From Saccharopolyspora ipomoeae (GTDB taxonomy: Bacteria; Actinomycetota; Actinomycetes; Mycobacteriales; Pseudonocardiaceae): a DNA stretch of 64,000 nucleotides. The position numbers were made by a program, and so were the translations under genes. The notes beneath the pieces are model-generated. The model searched no databases and had not been told where the DNA came from. It worked only from the letters and a program-made list of their open reading frames with translations. This document shows positions 49,052-58,038 of this stretch, in pieces. How positions within the stretch are numbered: the first letter of the stretch is position 1; each line of letters starts with the position of its first letter. The stretch lies in contig NZ_JASAOF010000003.1 in the NCBI RefSeq assembly GCF_029952525.1, positions 1-64,000 on the forward strand, in the 5' to 3' direction.

Positions 49052-49123
49052 GCCGGATTACTCCCGTTTTCCGGCCCCGGATTACTCCCGGAATCCGGGT
49101 CCGGAAAACGGGAGTAATCCGGC
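49052..49123. repeat. Palindrome array, locus 5 (three units, 24-nt period) inside a 23-bp inverted repeat
   Basis: Units GATTAC-TCCC-GTTTTC (49056), GATTAC-TCCC-GGAATC (49080) and GAAAAC-GGGA-GTAATC (49104) are exactly 24 nt apart. Units 1 and 3 are complementary, so 49052-49074 and 49101-49123 form a perfect 23-bp stem around unit 2. It lies between the DUF2848 gene end and the nikA promoter. Confidence 0.8.
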
Positions 49124-49167
49124 CACCGAGCCGGGGACGTTCCGAACAGGACTGATCGCGGGGACCG

Positions 49168-49836
49168 TCAGGCCACGGGTCGTGGCATCTGGTGCACCTC
49201 GTAGGAGCAGGTGATGGTGTCCGAGGTGCGGGGGTCGGTGAGGTCGACCCGCCAGGTGGGGGCGAACTGGTCGACGTCGGGGGTCATCGGGATGGTGCCG
49301 GAGATGAGGACGGTGCCGGGTTCGGCGAGACCCCGGGCGCGGAGCTCGTCGAGCCAGTAGCGCGGGGTGAGGAGGTCCGCGAGGGTGCCGTCCTGGATCT
49401 TCTCGCCGCCCGCCCAGGCCGTGAGGGTGATCTCGTCGAGGTGGTCCTCGACGTCGGCCAGGCGCCAGGCCTTCCGGCCGAGGACGTCGGGGCCGGCCTG
49501 CTTGCTCCAGGCGACTCCGTGCACCTCCAGCTCGCGGTCGGTGTGGTCGCAGGCGACCGTGAGCAGCACGTCGTCGTCGGTGATCACCAGCGCCCACTCG
49601 GCCTCGCCGGAGGTCCGGCCGTGCTGGACCGGGACCACGTCGGCCTGCATCGCCAGGTACGGCGCCACGGGGTACAGGCAGGGCGTGCGGGTCGGGGCGG
49701 GCACGCCGAGCTCGGCGAGCTCGGCGACGTGAGCGGCCACGTCCTCCTGGCTGCGACCGGCGTAACCGGCGTTGAGCAGCGTCTTCACCGTGACCTCGAC
49801 GGTCCGGCCTGCGACGTCGAAACGAAGCGGAAACAC
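49168..49836 (-). CDS. DUF2848 family protein
   Basis: A 222-residue cytoplasmic protein. Motifs such as YLAMQADVVPVQHGRTSGEAEWAL (middle, residues about 60-83) and GTVLISGTIPM near the C-terminus fit DUF2848, a family distantly like fumarylacetoacetate hydrolases with no settled function. The GTG at 49836 is chosen because GGGAGG lies 6 nt upstream. It is divergent from an MFS permease and shares with it an operator-like palindrome, so it probably belongs to the same catabolic locus. Confidence 0.7.
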   Translation of the reverse strand: MFPLRFDVAGRTVEVTVKTLLNAGYAGRSQEDVAAHVAELAELGVPAPTRTPCLYPVAPYLAMQADVVPVQHGRTSGEAEWALVITDDDVLLTVACDHTDRELEVHGVAWSKQAGPDVLGRKAWRLADVEDHLDEITLTAWAGGEKIQDGTLADLLTPRYWLDELRARGLAEPGTVLISGTIPMTPDVDQFAPTWRVDLTDPRTSDTITCSYEVHQMPRPVA

Positions 49837-49862
49837 AGCAACCCTCCCATTCGGCATACTTC

Positions 49863-49883
49863 TTGTATACAGTTCGTATCACA
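49863..49883. promoter_or_regulatory. Operator candidate A for the GntR regulator
   Basis: A 21-bp dyad with half-sites TTGTATACA (49863-49871) and CGTATCACA (49875-49883) flanking GTT, in an AT-rich patch between divergent genes. It has the same 9-3-9 layout as the site at 51817. Confidence 0.55.
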
Positions 49884-49917
49884 CTTTGCCGGTGCACCTG
49901 GAAAATCGAGGGAGCCC

Positions 49918-51213
49918 ATGACGAACGCGACAGCCGCCAGACCGGCGCGCAAGGACCTGATCAAGGCCTTCGTGGCGAGCCTGAGCGGAACGTCCCTGGA
50001 GTGGTACGACTTCGCCGCCTACTCCGTCGCCTCGGCCCTGGTGTTCGGCCAGCTGTTCTTCCCCAGCCACGACCCGCTGTCGGGAACCCTGCTGGCGTTC
50101 TCCACCTACGCCGTCGGCTACGTCTCCCGCCCGCTGGGCGGATTCGTCTTCGGCCGGCTCGGCGACGTCCTCGGCCGCAAGCAGGTCCTGGTGATCACGC
50201 TGCTGATCACCGGGATCTCCACCGTCCTCATCGGACTGCTGCCCACCCACGGCCAGGTCGGCGCGCTCGGCGCGGTGCTGCTGGTCGTGCTGCGCTTCGC
50301 CCAGGGCGTGGGCATCGGCGGCGAGTGGGGCGGCGCGGTGCTGCTGTCCAGCGAGTACGGCAGCGACGAGCACCGCGGCTTCTGGGCCTCGGCCGCCCAG
50401 ATCGGCCCGCCCGCCGGGAACCTCCTCGCCAACGGCGTCCTCGCCGGACTGGCCGCGGGACTGACCTCCGAGCAGTTCATGTCCTGGGGCTGGCGCGTGG
50501 CGTTCCTGCTCTCGGCCGTGCTGGTGGTCTTCGGCCTGTGGATCCGCGTCAAGCTGGAGGAAACCCCTGTCTTCCAGGAGATCCAGCAGAAGGGCGAGCA
50601 GGCGGGAGCCCCGGTGCGCGAGGTCCTCACCCGCGAACCCCGCGCGCTGATCTCCGGCATCCTCTCCCGCGTCGGCCCGGACGTGCTCTACGCGCTGTTC
50701 ACCGTCTTCGTGCTCACCTACGCCACCCAGCAGCTGGACGTGCCCAAGAGCTGGGCGGTCACCGGCGTCATGCTCGGCTCCTCGCTGCAGCTGTTCCTGA
50801 TGCCGCTGGCGGGCGCGCTGTCGGACCGGTTCGGACGCCGGCGGATCTACGCGATCGGCGCGGTCGGCGGACTGGTGTGGCCGTTCGTCTTCTTCCCGCT
50901 GGTCGGCGGCGGTTCCGCCGGGCCGCTGATCTTCGGCGTGATCGTCGGGCTGATCTGGCACGCGCTGATGTACGGGCCGCAGGCGGCGTTCATCGCCGAG
51001 CAGTTCAGCCCGGAGCTGCGCGCCACCGGGTCCTCGCTCGCCTACACGCTGGCCGGGATCATCGGCGGAGCGCTGGCGCCGCTGCTTTTCACCTCGCTCT
51101 ACGCCTACTTCGACACCTGGGTCGCGCCCGCCTGCTACCTGGCGGCGACCTGCGTGGTGACGCTGGTGGGCCTGGTGCTCAGCCGGACTGCAGCACCTGC
51201 CGGGTCGCGCTGA
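49918..51213 (+). CDS. MFS transporter, metabolite:H+ symporter (MHS) type
   Basis: A 431-residue permease with 12 hydrophobic segments. The MHS signature GTSLEWYDFAAYS is near residue 22, and the MFS loop motifs GRLGDVLGRKQ (near 80) and GALSDRFGRRR (near 300) are present. Members carry citrate, proline/betaine, ketoglutarate, shikimate and similar acids. The ATG follows GAGGGAG. It overlaps the convergent GntR gene by 35 bp. Confidence 0.88.
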   Translation: MTNATAARPARKDLIKAFVASLSGTSLEWYDFAAYSVASALVFGQLFFPSHDPLSGTLLAFSTYAVGYVSRPLGGFVFGRLGDVLGRKQVLVITLLITGISTVLIGLLPTHGQVGALGAVLLVVLRFAQGVGIGGEWGGAVLLSSEYGSDEHRGFWASAAQIGPPAGNLLANGVLAGLAAGLTSEQFMSWGWRVAFLLSAVLVVFGLWIRVKLEETPVFQEIQQKGEQAGAPVREVLTREPRALISGILSRVGPDVLYALFTVFVLTYATQQLDVPKSWAVTGVMLGSSLQLFLMPLAGALSDRFGRRRIYAIGAVGGLVWPFVFFPLVGGGSAGPLIFGVIVGLIWHALMYGPQAAFIAEQFSPELRATGSSLAYTLAGIIGGALAPLLFTSLYAYFDTWVAPACYLAATCVVTLVGLVLSRTAAPAGSR

Positions 51214-51805
51214 GGTGCTCGGTGATCGCCGCGGTCGCGGCCTCCGGGTCGCCCGCGGCGAGCGCCGAGACGATCGCCTCGTGCTCGGCCAGCACGGACT
51301 TGCGCCGCCCGTCGGACCGGAACAGCGCCTCGACGCCGGCCCGGACCTGGCGGGCGCGCAGGCCGTCGTAGGTCTTGGACAGCATCTCGTTGCCGACGGC
51401 CGCCACCAGCGCCGAGTGGAAGCGGTGGTCGTGGTCGATGAACTCGCGCGCCTGCTCCTCGCCGAGCTCGCGCTGCTCGTCGAGGTGCCTGCGCATCTCC
51501 TCCAGCGGCACCGCGTCGAGCTCGACGGCCCGGCGCGCGGCGTAGCACTCGATCATCGCCCGGATCTCGAACAGCTCGCCGATCTCCCGGCCGCCGACGG
51601 GCGCGATGTAGGCCCCGCGCTTGGGCACCAGCTGCACCAGCTCCTCGGCGGCCAGCAGCAGCAGGGCTTCGCGGATGGGCGTGCGCGACACGCCGATCTC
51701 GTCGGCGAGGGCCTGTTCGTTGACGAACTGCCCCTGCATGCTGGGGTCGCTCAGGACGGTGTCCTTGAGGTGGGCGTAAGCGACTTCACGTCCGGACGGC
51801 AACAC
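51179..51805 (-). CDS. GntR-family (FCD) transcriptional regulator
   Basis: A 208-residue regulator with an N-terminal winged helix (QALADEIGVSRTPIREALLLLAA region, about 30-53) and a C-terminal FCD domain with metal-binding His/Asp residues (DHDHRFHSALVAAVGN near 125). The GTG at 51805 is listed because upstream codons run into the operator. It is divergent from the amidase gene and shares operator-like palindromes with that promoter and with the DUF2848/MFS promoter. Confidence 0.87.
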   Translation of the reverse strand: MLPSGREVAYAHLKDTVLSDPSMQGQFVNEQALADEIGVSRTPIREALLLLAAEELVQLVPKRGAYIAPVGGREIGELFEIRAMIECYAARRAVELDAVPLEEMRRHLDEQRELGEEQAREFIDHDHRFHSALVAAVGNEMLSKTYDGLRARQVRAGVEALFRSDGRRKSVLAEHEAIVSALAAGDPEAATAAITEHLSATRQVLQSG

Positions 51806-51816
51806 GAACCCCTTGC

Positions 51817-51837
51817 TTGCATATCGTCGGTATACAA
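51817..51837. promoter_or_regulatory. Operator candidate B for the GntR regulator
   Basis: Half-sites TTGCATATC (51817-51825) and GGTATACAA (51829-51837) flank GTC, and the symmetry extends outward to TGCTTGCATA (51814-51823) and TATACAAGCA (51831-51840). The reverse complement begins TTGTATAC, the same eight bases as site A. Confidence 0.6.
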
Positions 51838-51950
51838 GCATCATATCGGCCTCAGAGCGGTACCACTCATTTTGCGTGCGAGAGCACTCGCCGAAGGAGA
51901 AAGTGGCTCCGCCACGTGAGAACAGACCTCGTCGAAGGATGGTTGTGGTT

Positions 51951-52742
51951 ATGCGGATCGCGTTGTGCCAGATCGTGTCGGGTCCGGAGCCGGAGGCGAA
52001 CCTGGAGCTGATCGCCGATGGCATCCGGCAGGCCGCGGAGGAGGGCGCCGATCTCGCGGTGTTCCCGGAGGCCGCGATGGCCTGCTTCGGCGTGAAGCTG
52101 GGGCCGCTGGCCGAGCCGCTCGACGGGCCGTGGGCGACGGAGGTCCGCCGCCTCGCCGACGAGGCCGGCATCGCCGTGGTCGCCGGGATGTTCACCCCCG
52201 CCGACGACGGCCGGGTCACCAACACGCTGCTCATCACCGGCCGCGGGCTGGACACCTCCTACGACAAGATCCACCTGTTCGACGCGTTCGGCTTCGCCGA
52301 ATCCCGCACCGTCGCCCCCGGCTCGAAGCCGGTCGTGGTGACCCTCGACGGCGTCGGTGTCGGCTTCACCACCTGCTACGACGTCCGGTTCCCCGGCCTG
52401 TTCCAGAAGCTCGCCGACGAGGGCGCATCGGTGATCGTCACGCCAGCCTCGTGGGGTTCCGGCGAGGGCAAGGTCGAGCAGTGGGAGCTGCTGGTGCGCG
52501 CCCGCGCGCTGGACTCCACCTCCTGGATCGTGGCCTGCGGCCAGGGGGACCCGCGCAGTATCGGCCGCGAACCCTCCGGCAAGGCCCCGACCGGCGTCGG
52601 CCACAGCCTCGTCGCCACCCCGCTCGGCCTGGTCCACGCCCAGCTCGGCGCCGAACCCGAGGTCAGGATCGTCGACATCGACCCCACCTCGGTCGAAGGA
52701 GCCCGTCAGGCGGTCCCGGTGCTCACCAACCGGCGTTTCTGA
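51951..52742 (+). CDS. Carbon-nitrogen hydrolase (nitrilase superfamily amidase)
   Basis: A 263-residue hydrolase. The Glu-Lys-Cys triad is visible: Glu in AVFPEAAM (near 41), Lys in YDKIHLFDAF (near 105) and Cys in FTTCYDVRFP (near 141). The sequence is closest in style to omega-amidase/deaminated-glutathione amidase and bacterial amidases. ATG at 51951 is listed (ATG at 51939 possible). The divergent GntR gene and nearby DUF2848/MFS genes suggest a pathway that takes up and hydrolyses an amide-bearing acid. Confidence 0.85.
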   Translation: MRIALCQIVSGPEPEANLELIADGIRQAAEEGADLAVFPEAAMACFGVKLGPLAEPLDGPWATEVRRLADEAGIAVVAGMFTPADDGRVTNTLLITGRGLDTSYDKIHLFDAFGFAESRTVAPGSKPVVVTLDGVGVGFTTCYDVRFPGLFQKLADEGASVIVTPASWGSGEGKVEQWELLVRARALDSTSWIVACGQGDPRSIGREPSGKAPTGVGHSLVATPLGLVHAQLGAEPEVRIVDIDPTSVEGARQAVPVLTNRRF

Positions 52743-53608
52743 AGGGCTCGGTAGGCCAGGACCGTCGTGGTGAGGAGGGCGGCCGTGGTGACGAGGCTGC
52801 CCTCGATGCCGAAGGCGCCGCCGGTGAGGAGGGCGGCGGCGCCCGGGAGCGGGTCGAGGCTCAGCAGCGTGGCCTGGATGTCCATCCCGGACACCTCGAT
52901 CCCGGCCACGTTGCCCTGACACCAGTTCCACACCACGTGGAACGCGCACACGCCCCACAGCGATCCCTCCGCCACAGCCCACATCCCGAGCGTCAGCCCG
53001 ATCAGCAGGATGTTGACCAGCGGCAGCACGCCGACCTGGAAGTTGGCGCCGTGCAGCAACGCGAAGACCACCGCCTGGAACACGAGCGCCGCGGTGAGCC
53101 CCCACTTCCGGTAGGCGGTCTGCAGCAGGTAGCCGCGGTTGAGGACCTCCTCCGTGCACGCCTGAACGGCGAACCCGACCAGCGCGAGCAGCACGGCACC
53201 CGCCTGCGCGAACCGGACCGGCCCGACCAGGTACTGGCCGGCGGCGAGGTTCACGACCACGGGGATCACCAGCAGCACCACGGCGGCACCGGCGCCGAAC
53301 CCCAGGTGCGCGCCGATCCGGGTGGCCGGGAAGAACCCCAGGCTCGCCAGCGGACGTCTCTCCTTGGCCAGCACCCAGACGGCGAGCAGGCCGCTCGCTC
53401 CCAGGAAACCCAGCAGCAGCACCATCTGGGTCCCGATCGCCATCGGCCCGCCCACCAGGGCCATCGGCGACACGCCGAACACCGGCACCAGCGCCAGCGT
53501 CACCACCGCGGGCCCCACCAGCAGGCAGACGACGACCACCAGCAGCCCCAGCACCGGCCCGGTGGGGCGCCGCGCCGTCGACGCACCGTTCAAGACCACC
53601 GAATTCAC
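52706..53608 (-). CDS. CPBP-family intramembrane metalloprotease
   Basis: A protein of about 300 residues with eight hydrophobic segments. The CPBP (Rce1-like) motifs are present: EEVLNRGYL (EExxxR), FALLHGANF (FxxxH) and AFHVVWNW (HxxxN/B). These enzymes cleave prenylated, bacteriocin or signal substrates inside the membrane. GTG at 53608 follows GGGAGG by 6 nt (GTG at 53611 also possible). Its 3' end overlaps the convergent amidase gene by 37 bp. Confidence 0.85.
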   Translation of the reverse strand: MNSVVLNGASTARRPTGPVLGLLVVVVCLLVGPAVVTLALVPVFGVSPMALVGGPMAIGTQMVLLLGFLGASGLLAVWVLAKERRPLASLGFFPATRIGAHLGFGAGAAVVLLVIPVVVNLAAGQYLVGPVRFAQAGAVLLALVGFAVQACTEEVLNRGYLLQTAYRKWGLTAALVFQAVVFALLHGANFQVGVLPLVNILLIGLTLGMWAVAEGSLWGVCAFHVVWNWCQGNVAGIEVSGMDIQATLLSLDPLPGAAALLTGGAFGIEGSLVTTAALLTTTVLAYRALQKRRLVSTGTA

Positions 53609-53719
53609 CACGCACCTCCCCATCGCCGCCCGATCATGCCGGACCACCGGCGCTGCCCGGCGACTCCGGGCACCCGCGCGAGTCGTAGCAGGCCGGAGAG
53701 GCCGCGTGACGCTTTCGGG

Positions 53720-54568
53720 TCACATGTCGAGGCCGAGGTCGAGGGATGGGGAGGAGTGGGTGAGAGCGCCCACCGCGAGGTAGTGGACTCCGGTGTCGGC
53801 GTAGGCCCGGGCGACGTCGAGGGTGAGGCCGCCGGAGGCTTCGAGCTCCGTGCCCGGAGAGGTGGTTCGGGTGCGGGAGACCGCCTCGGCGCACTGGTCC
53901 GGGGTGAAGTTGTCCAGCAGGACCAGGGAGACGTCCTCCGCGAGGACCTCTTCGAGCTCGTCGAGGTCGCCGACCTCGACCTCCATCGGGAGATCCGGGG
54001 CGTGCGCGCGGCAGGCGCGGACCGCGGCGGCGGCAGAACCCGCGGCGACCACGTGGTTGTCCTTGATCAGGATCGCGTCGCCCAGCGCCATCCGGTGGTT
54101 CACGCCGCCACCGCAGCGGACCGCGTACTTCTGCAGGTCGCGCAGGCCCGGGAGGGTCTTGCGGCTGTCCCGGATCCGACAGCCCGTGCCGTCCACGGCG
54201 TCGACCCAGCGCGAGGTCGCGGTGGCGATGCCGGACAGGTGCGTCACCAGGTTCAGCGCCGTGCGCTCGGCGGTGAGCAGACCCCGGACCGGGGCCTTCA
54301 CCCGCAGCGCGCAGTCACCCGGAGCGAGGCGGTCGCCGTCGGTTCGCTCGTCGAGGACCTGGTAGGAGTCGGCGCCCAGCACCTCGTCGAGGACCAGCCG
54401 GACCAGCGGAAGTCCCGCGAGCACACCGGCTTCGCGCGTGTTGAAGCCCGCTTCGGCGATCGCGCCGCCGGGCACCGTGGCCTCGGTGGTGGCGTCCGGG
54501 CCGTAGCGCAGGTCCTCGGCCAGGGCCGTGCGGACGATCTCGCGAGCCCCGTCGAAGTCGAAGGTCAT
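53720..54568 (-). CDS. nadC: Nicotinate-nucleotide diphosphorylase (carboxylating)
   Basis: A 282-residue quinolinate phosphoribosyltransferase that makes NaMN from quinolinate and PRPP. Motifs include ERTALNLVTHLSGIAT (near 103), the Arg in RDSRKTLPGLR (near 132), GGGVNHRMALGDAILIKDNH (near 152) and EVEVGDLDEL (near 195). The ATG overlaps the nadB stop (ATGA). Last gene of nadABC. Confidence 0.96.
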   Translation of the reverse strand: MTFDFDGAREIVRTALAEDLRYGPDATTEATVPGGAIAEAGFNTREAGVLAGLPLVRLVLDEVLGADSYQVLDERTDGDRLAPGDCALRVKAPVRGLLTAERTALNLVTHLSGIATATSRWVDAVDGTGCRIRDSRKTLPGLRDLQKYAVRCGGGVNHRMALGDAILIKDNHVVAAGSAAAAVRACRAHAPDLPMEVEVGDLDELEEVLAEDVSLVLLDNFTPDQCAEAVSRTRTTSPGTELEASGGLTLDVARAYADTGVHYLAVGALTHSSPSLDLGLDM

Positions 54569-56187
54569 GCCGCTGTCCTCGCAATCCCCGTCCCGGCGTG
54601 GAACAGCCACCCCGAGGCGTCCAGCCGGAGCACCGCGCTGCGCCGCCAGCGCAGGTCGTCGGTCTCCGGGAAATCCGTGCGGCGGTGGCATCCTCGCGAT
54701 TCCTCGCGCAGCCGCGCCGCGGCCAGCAGAGCTTGAGCGGTCAGCGTCAGCGACGCGTCCTCGACCGCCTGGCGCGTCCGCAGCGGACGCACCACCGAGT
54801 TCCGGTCCAGCACCGCGCTCGCCTCGGCCATGCCGTCCTCGCTGCGCCCGATGCCCGCGTGCCGGCTCATGGTGCGCTGCAGCAGATCTCGCTCCACCAC
54901 CGCGAACGCGGGCGGCTCGACCTCACCCACCGACGAGCGCGACAGCAGGCCGCGACCGAGGTCCTTGGCCACCGCCGACGCTGCCCTGCCGCCCACGACC
55001 AGGCCCTCCAGCAGGCTGTTGGAGGCCAGCCGGTTCGCGCCGTGCAAGCCGGTGCAAGCGACCTCGCCCGCCGCGTACAGACCGGTCACCGCCGTGCGCC
55101 CGTCCACATCGGACACCACGCCGCCGCACGAGTAGTGCGCCGCGCTGGCCACCGGGATCGGCTCGGAGCGCGGATCGATCCCCGCCTCGCGGCACGACGC
55201 GTGCACCGTCGGGAAGCGCTCGGCGAAACCGGGAATCCCGGTGGCGTCCAGGAACACGTGCTCGGCGCCCGTCTCGGCGGCGCGGCGGGTGATCGCCGCC
55301 GACACCACGTCGCGCGGCGCCAGATCGCCCAGCGGGTGCACCCCGTCCATCACGCGATCCCCGCGCACGTCGAGAAGCACCGCGCCCTCGCCGCGCACCG
55401 CCTCTGTCACCAGCGGACGCCGACCGCGCGCCTCCCCCGCCGCGTAGAGGACGGTCGGGTGGAACTGCACGAACTCCAGGTCCGCCACGCCCGCACCGGC
55501 CCGCAGCGCCAGCGCGACACCGTCCGCCGTGGACACCTCCGGGTTCGTCGTCGCCGCGTAGAGCTGCCCCAGACCACCCGTGGCCAGCAGCACCGCGGGC
55601 GCGTGCAGCACACCGGGGCGGCTGCGCGAATCCATCGCCAGCGCACCGGCGATCGCGCCGCCCTCACCGCGCAGCAGCTCGACCACGCAGTGCTCCTCCA
55701 GCACCGGGATGCCGCCGCCGCGCACCGCCGCGACCAGCGCCCGCTGCACCTCGGCTCCGGTGGCGTCCCCGCCCGCGTGGATCACGCGGAACGCCTGGTG
55801 ACCGCCCTCCCGGGTGCGCGCCAGGGCGCCGCCGACGGCGTCAGACCCGGCGCGGGCCGCGCGGTCGAACTCGGCCCCCGCCGCGCGCAACCGGCCGATG
55901 GCCTCCGCGCCGTCGGCGAGGATCTCGCGCACCGCCTCCGGCGCGCACAGGCCGACCCCGGCGGTCAGCGTGTCCTCGACGTGCTTGTGCAGGCTGTCGC
56001 CGGGATCGAGCTCGTCGGGCCGGACCACGGCGATGCCGCCCTGCGCCCAGCCGGTGTTGCCCGCCGACACCGAGTCCTTGCTCACCACCAGCACCCGCAG
56101 CCCGGCCTCGCGGGCGCGCAGCGCGGCGGTCAGCCCGGCCACGCCGGTGCCGACGACCAGCAGGTCGGCCCCGGCCTCCCAGGTCAC
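54565..56187 (-). CDS. nadB: L-aspartate oxidase
   Basis: A 540-residue flavoenzyme that oxidises aspartate to iminoaspartate for NadA. The FAD dinucleotide motif [17 protein letters not shown] starts near residue 9; [13 protein letters not shown] (near 42), [16 protein letters not shown] ([12 protein letters not shown], near 137), and the active-site [21 protein letters not shown] stretch (near 372) follow. Its GTG overlaps the nadA stop (GTGA). Confidence 0.95.
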   Translation of the reverse strand: MTWEAGADLLVVGTGVAGLTAALRAREAGLRVLVVSKDSVSAGNTGWAQGGIAVVRPDELDPGDSLHKHVEDTLTAGVGLCAPEAVREILADGAEAIGRLRAAGAEFDRAARAGSDAVGGALARTREGGHQAFRVIHAGGDATGAEVQRALVAAVRGGGIPVLEEHCVVELLRGEGGAIAGALAMDSRSRPGVLHAPAVLLATGGLGQLYAATTNPEVSTADGVALALRAGAGVADLEFVQFHPTVLYAAGEARGRRPLVTEAVRGEGAVLLDVRGDRVMDGVHPLGDLAPRDVVSAAITRRAAETGAEHVFLDATGIPGFAERFPTVHASCREAGIDPRSEPIPVASAAHYSCGGVVSDVDGRTAVTGLYAAGEVACTGLHGANRLASNSLLEGLVVGGRAASAVAKDLGRGLLSRSSVGEVEPPAFAVVERDLLQRTMSRHAGIGRSEDGMAEASAVLDRNSVVRPLRTRQAVEDASLTLTAQALLAAARLREESRGCHRRTDFPETDDLRWRRSAVLRLDASGWLFHAGTGIARTAA

Positions 56188-57197
56188 TCGCCACCGCCGG
56201 GCTTGCCGATGGCGATCATCCGCTCCACCGAGGCGCGGGCGCGGTCGGCGACGTCGGTGGGCACGTGCACCTCGTCGGCGCCCTCGCGCAGGCAGCGCAG
56301 CAGCGCCGCCGGGGTGATCATCTTCATGTACCGGCAGGAGGCGCGGTCGTTCACCGCGCGGAAGTCGATCTCCGGGGCGGCCTGCCGCAGCTGGTGCAGC
56401 ATCCCGACCTCGGTGGCCACCAGCACCGACCTCGCGCCGGTCTCCTTGGCGGCGGTGAGCATGTCGCCGGTCGAGAGGATCTTCACCCGCTCCGGCTCCA
56501 CGGTCCCCTCGCCCGCGAGGTAGAGCGCGGAGGTCGCGCAGCCGCACTCGGGGTGGATGAACAGGTCCGCCTCCGGCGAGGCGGCGGCGCGCTCGGCCAG
56601 CTCGGGCCCGTTGATCCCGGCGTGCACGTGGCACTCACCGGCCCAGATGTGCAGGTTCTCCCGGCCGGTCTCGCGCTTGACGTGCGCGCCCAGGAACTGG
56701 TCCGGGCAGAACAGCACCTCGCGGTCCTCGGGGATCGAGCGCACGACGTCCACCGCGTTGGAGGAGGTGCAGCAGATGTCGGTCTCGGCCTTCACCTCGG
56801 CGGTGGTGTTGACGTAGGAGACCACGACCGCGCCCGGGTGCTCGGCCTTCCAGGCGCGCAGCTGCTCGGCGGTGATCGAGTCGGCCAGCGAGCAGCCCGC
56901 CCGCTCGTCCGGGATGAGCACCGTCTTGTCCGGGCCGAGGATCTTGGCGGTCTCGGCCATGAAGTGCACGCCGCAGAAGACGATCGTGCTCGCGTCGCTG
57001 TTGGCCGCGATCCGGCTCAGCGCCAGCGAGTCACCGGTGTGGTGGGCGACGTCCTGGATCTCCGGCAGCTGGTAGTTGTGCGCCAGCAGCACGGCGTCGC
57101 GCTCCTCGGCGAGCCGCCGGACCTCCTCGGCCCAGGCGGCGTCGGCCTCGACGCCGGTGAAGCCGGCATCGGTCCGCTGCCACGTCGCAGTCGCCAT
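56184..57197 (-). CDS. nadA: Quinolinate synthase
   Basis: A 337-residue 4Fe-4S enzyme condensing iminoaspartate with dihydroxyacetone phosphate to quinolinate. Motifs are [20 protein letters not shown] (near 39), a 4Fe-4S cysteine in ERAGCSLAD (near 100), CTSSNA (near 145), HPECGC (near 220) and the last Cys in RASCRYMK (near 285). The ATG follows GAGGAGG. It begins nadABC and is divergent from the Nudix regulator. Confidence 0.96.
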   Translation of the reverse strand: MATATWQRTDAGFTGVEADAAWAEEVRRLAEERDAVLLAHNYQLPEIQDVAHHTGDSLALSRIAANSDASTIVFCGVHFMAETAKILGPDKTVLIPDERAGCSLADSITAEQLRAWKAEHPGAVVVSYVNTTAEVKAETDICCTSSNAVDVVRSIPEDREVLFCPDQFLGAHVKRETGRENLHIWAGECHVHAGINGPELAERAAASPEADLFIHPECGCATSALYLAGEGTVEPERVKILSTGDMLTAAKETGARSVLVATEVGMLHQLRQAAPEIDFRAVNDRASCRYMKMITPAALLRCLREGADEVHVPTDVADRARASVERMIAIGKPGGGE

Positions 57198-57266
57198 CTC
57201 GTCCTCCTCGTCGGGCCCCGAGACGTTCCGGAGGCCCGCTTTCCACCCCGGATCAACGGCCCCGAG

Positions 57267-57289
57267 GTTTTCGCCTTAGAATCGAAAAC
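57267..57289. promoter_or_regulatory. NrtR operator overlapping the nrtR promoter
   Basis: GTTTTCG (57267-57273) and CGAAAAC (57283-57289) are perfect inverted arms around a 9-nt spacer that includes TAGAAT (57277-57282), a strong -10. The nrtR GTG begins immediately after, so the transcript is probably leaderless. It sits in the shared spacer with nadA, as expected for an autoregulating NAD repressor. Confidence 0.75.
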
Positions 57290-57994
57290 GTGCCACATCG
57301 TAACACCGGAGCCGCGGCCGACGGCAGAGACGCGGGCCACGAAGTGCTCGCCGGAGTCCTGCAGATCCGCGACGAGCGGCTGCAGGTGATGCTCTGGCAG
57401 CGCGCCAAGGAGCCTGCCCTGCACCGCTGGTCGCTCCCCCGCGGATGGCTCGCGCCCGACGAGGACGTCGAGGAATCGATCCGGCGGCAGCTCGCCGAGA
57501 AGGTCGACGTGCACAAGCTCTCCCACGTCGAGCAGCTGTCGGTGTTCAGCGCGCCCGGCCGGGTCCCCGACCGGCGCGTCGTGGGCACCGCGTTCCTGTG
57601 CCTGGTGCCCGCCGACGTCGACCCGGAGGTCCCCGCCGACACCCGCTGGTTCCCGGTCGACGACCTGCCCGCGACCGCCTTCGACCACGAGGAGATCGTG
57701 CTCGCCGCGCGAGACCGGCTGCGCGCCAAGCTCTCCTACACCAACATCGGGTTCGCGCTGGCGCCCGCCGAGTTCACCGTCTCCGAGCTGCGCGGCATCT
57801 ACTCGGGCGCCCTCGGCTACCAGGTGGCGGCCACGAACCTGCAGCGCGTGCTGTCCCGGCGCGGCGTCCTGGAGGCCACCGGCCGCACCGTCCCGGCCGG
57901 GCGCTCCGGCGGCAGGCCGCCCGCGCTGTTCCGCTTCACCTCGCGAGACCTGCAGGTCACGGACCCGTTCGCGGTCTTCCGGCCGCCGAGCTGA
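57290..57994 (+). CDS. nrtR: Nudix-related transcriptional regulator NrtR
   Basis: A 234-residue regulator: a Nudix-like domain (about 18-150) that senses ADP-ribose or a related NAD breakdown product, then a winged helix (about 155-225; FTVSELRGIYSGALGYQVAATNLQRVL region). In the Nudix box (GWLAPDEDVEESIRRQLAEKV) the catalytic glutamates are only partly kept, as usual in NrtR sensors. It is divergent from nadABC, with a palindromic operator at its start. The predicted role is repression of NAD synthesis. Confidence 0.88.
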   Translation: MPHRNTGAAADGRDAGHEVLAGVLQIRDERLQVMLWQRAKEPALHRWSLPRGWLAPDEDVEESIRRQLAEKVDVHKLSHVEQLSVFSAPGRVPDRRVVGTAFLCLVPADVDPEVPADTRWFPVDDLPATAFDHEEIVLAARDRLRAKLSYTNIGFALAPAEFTVSELRGIYSGALGYQVAATNLQRVLSRRGVLEATGRTVPAGRSGGRPPALFRFTSRDLQVTDPFAVFRPPS

Positions 57995-58038
57995 GGCAGA
58001 ACGAGTCCCGAAGCGCTTTCTTGAGTAGTTTTGGGGAC

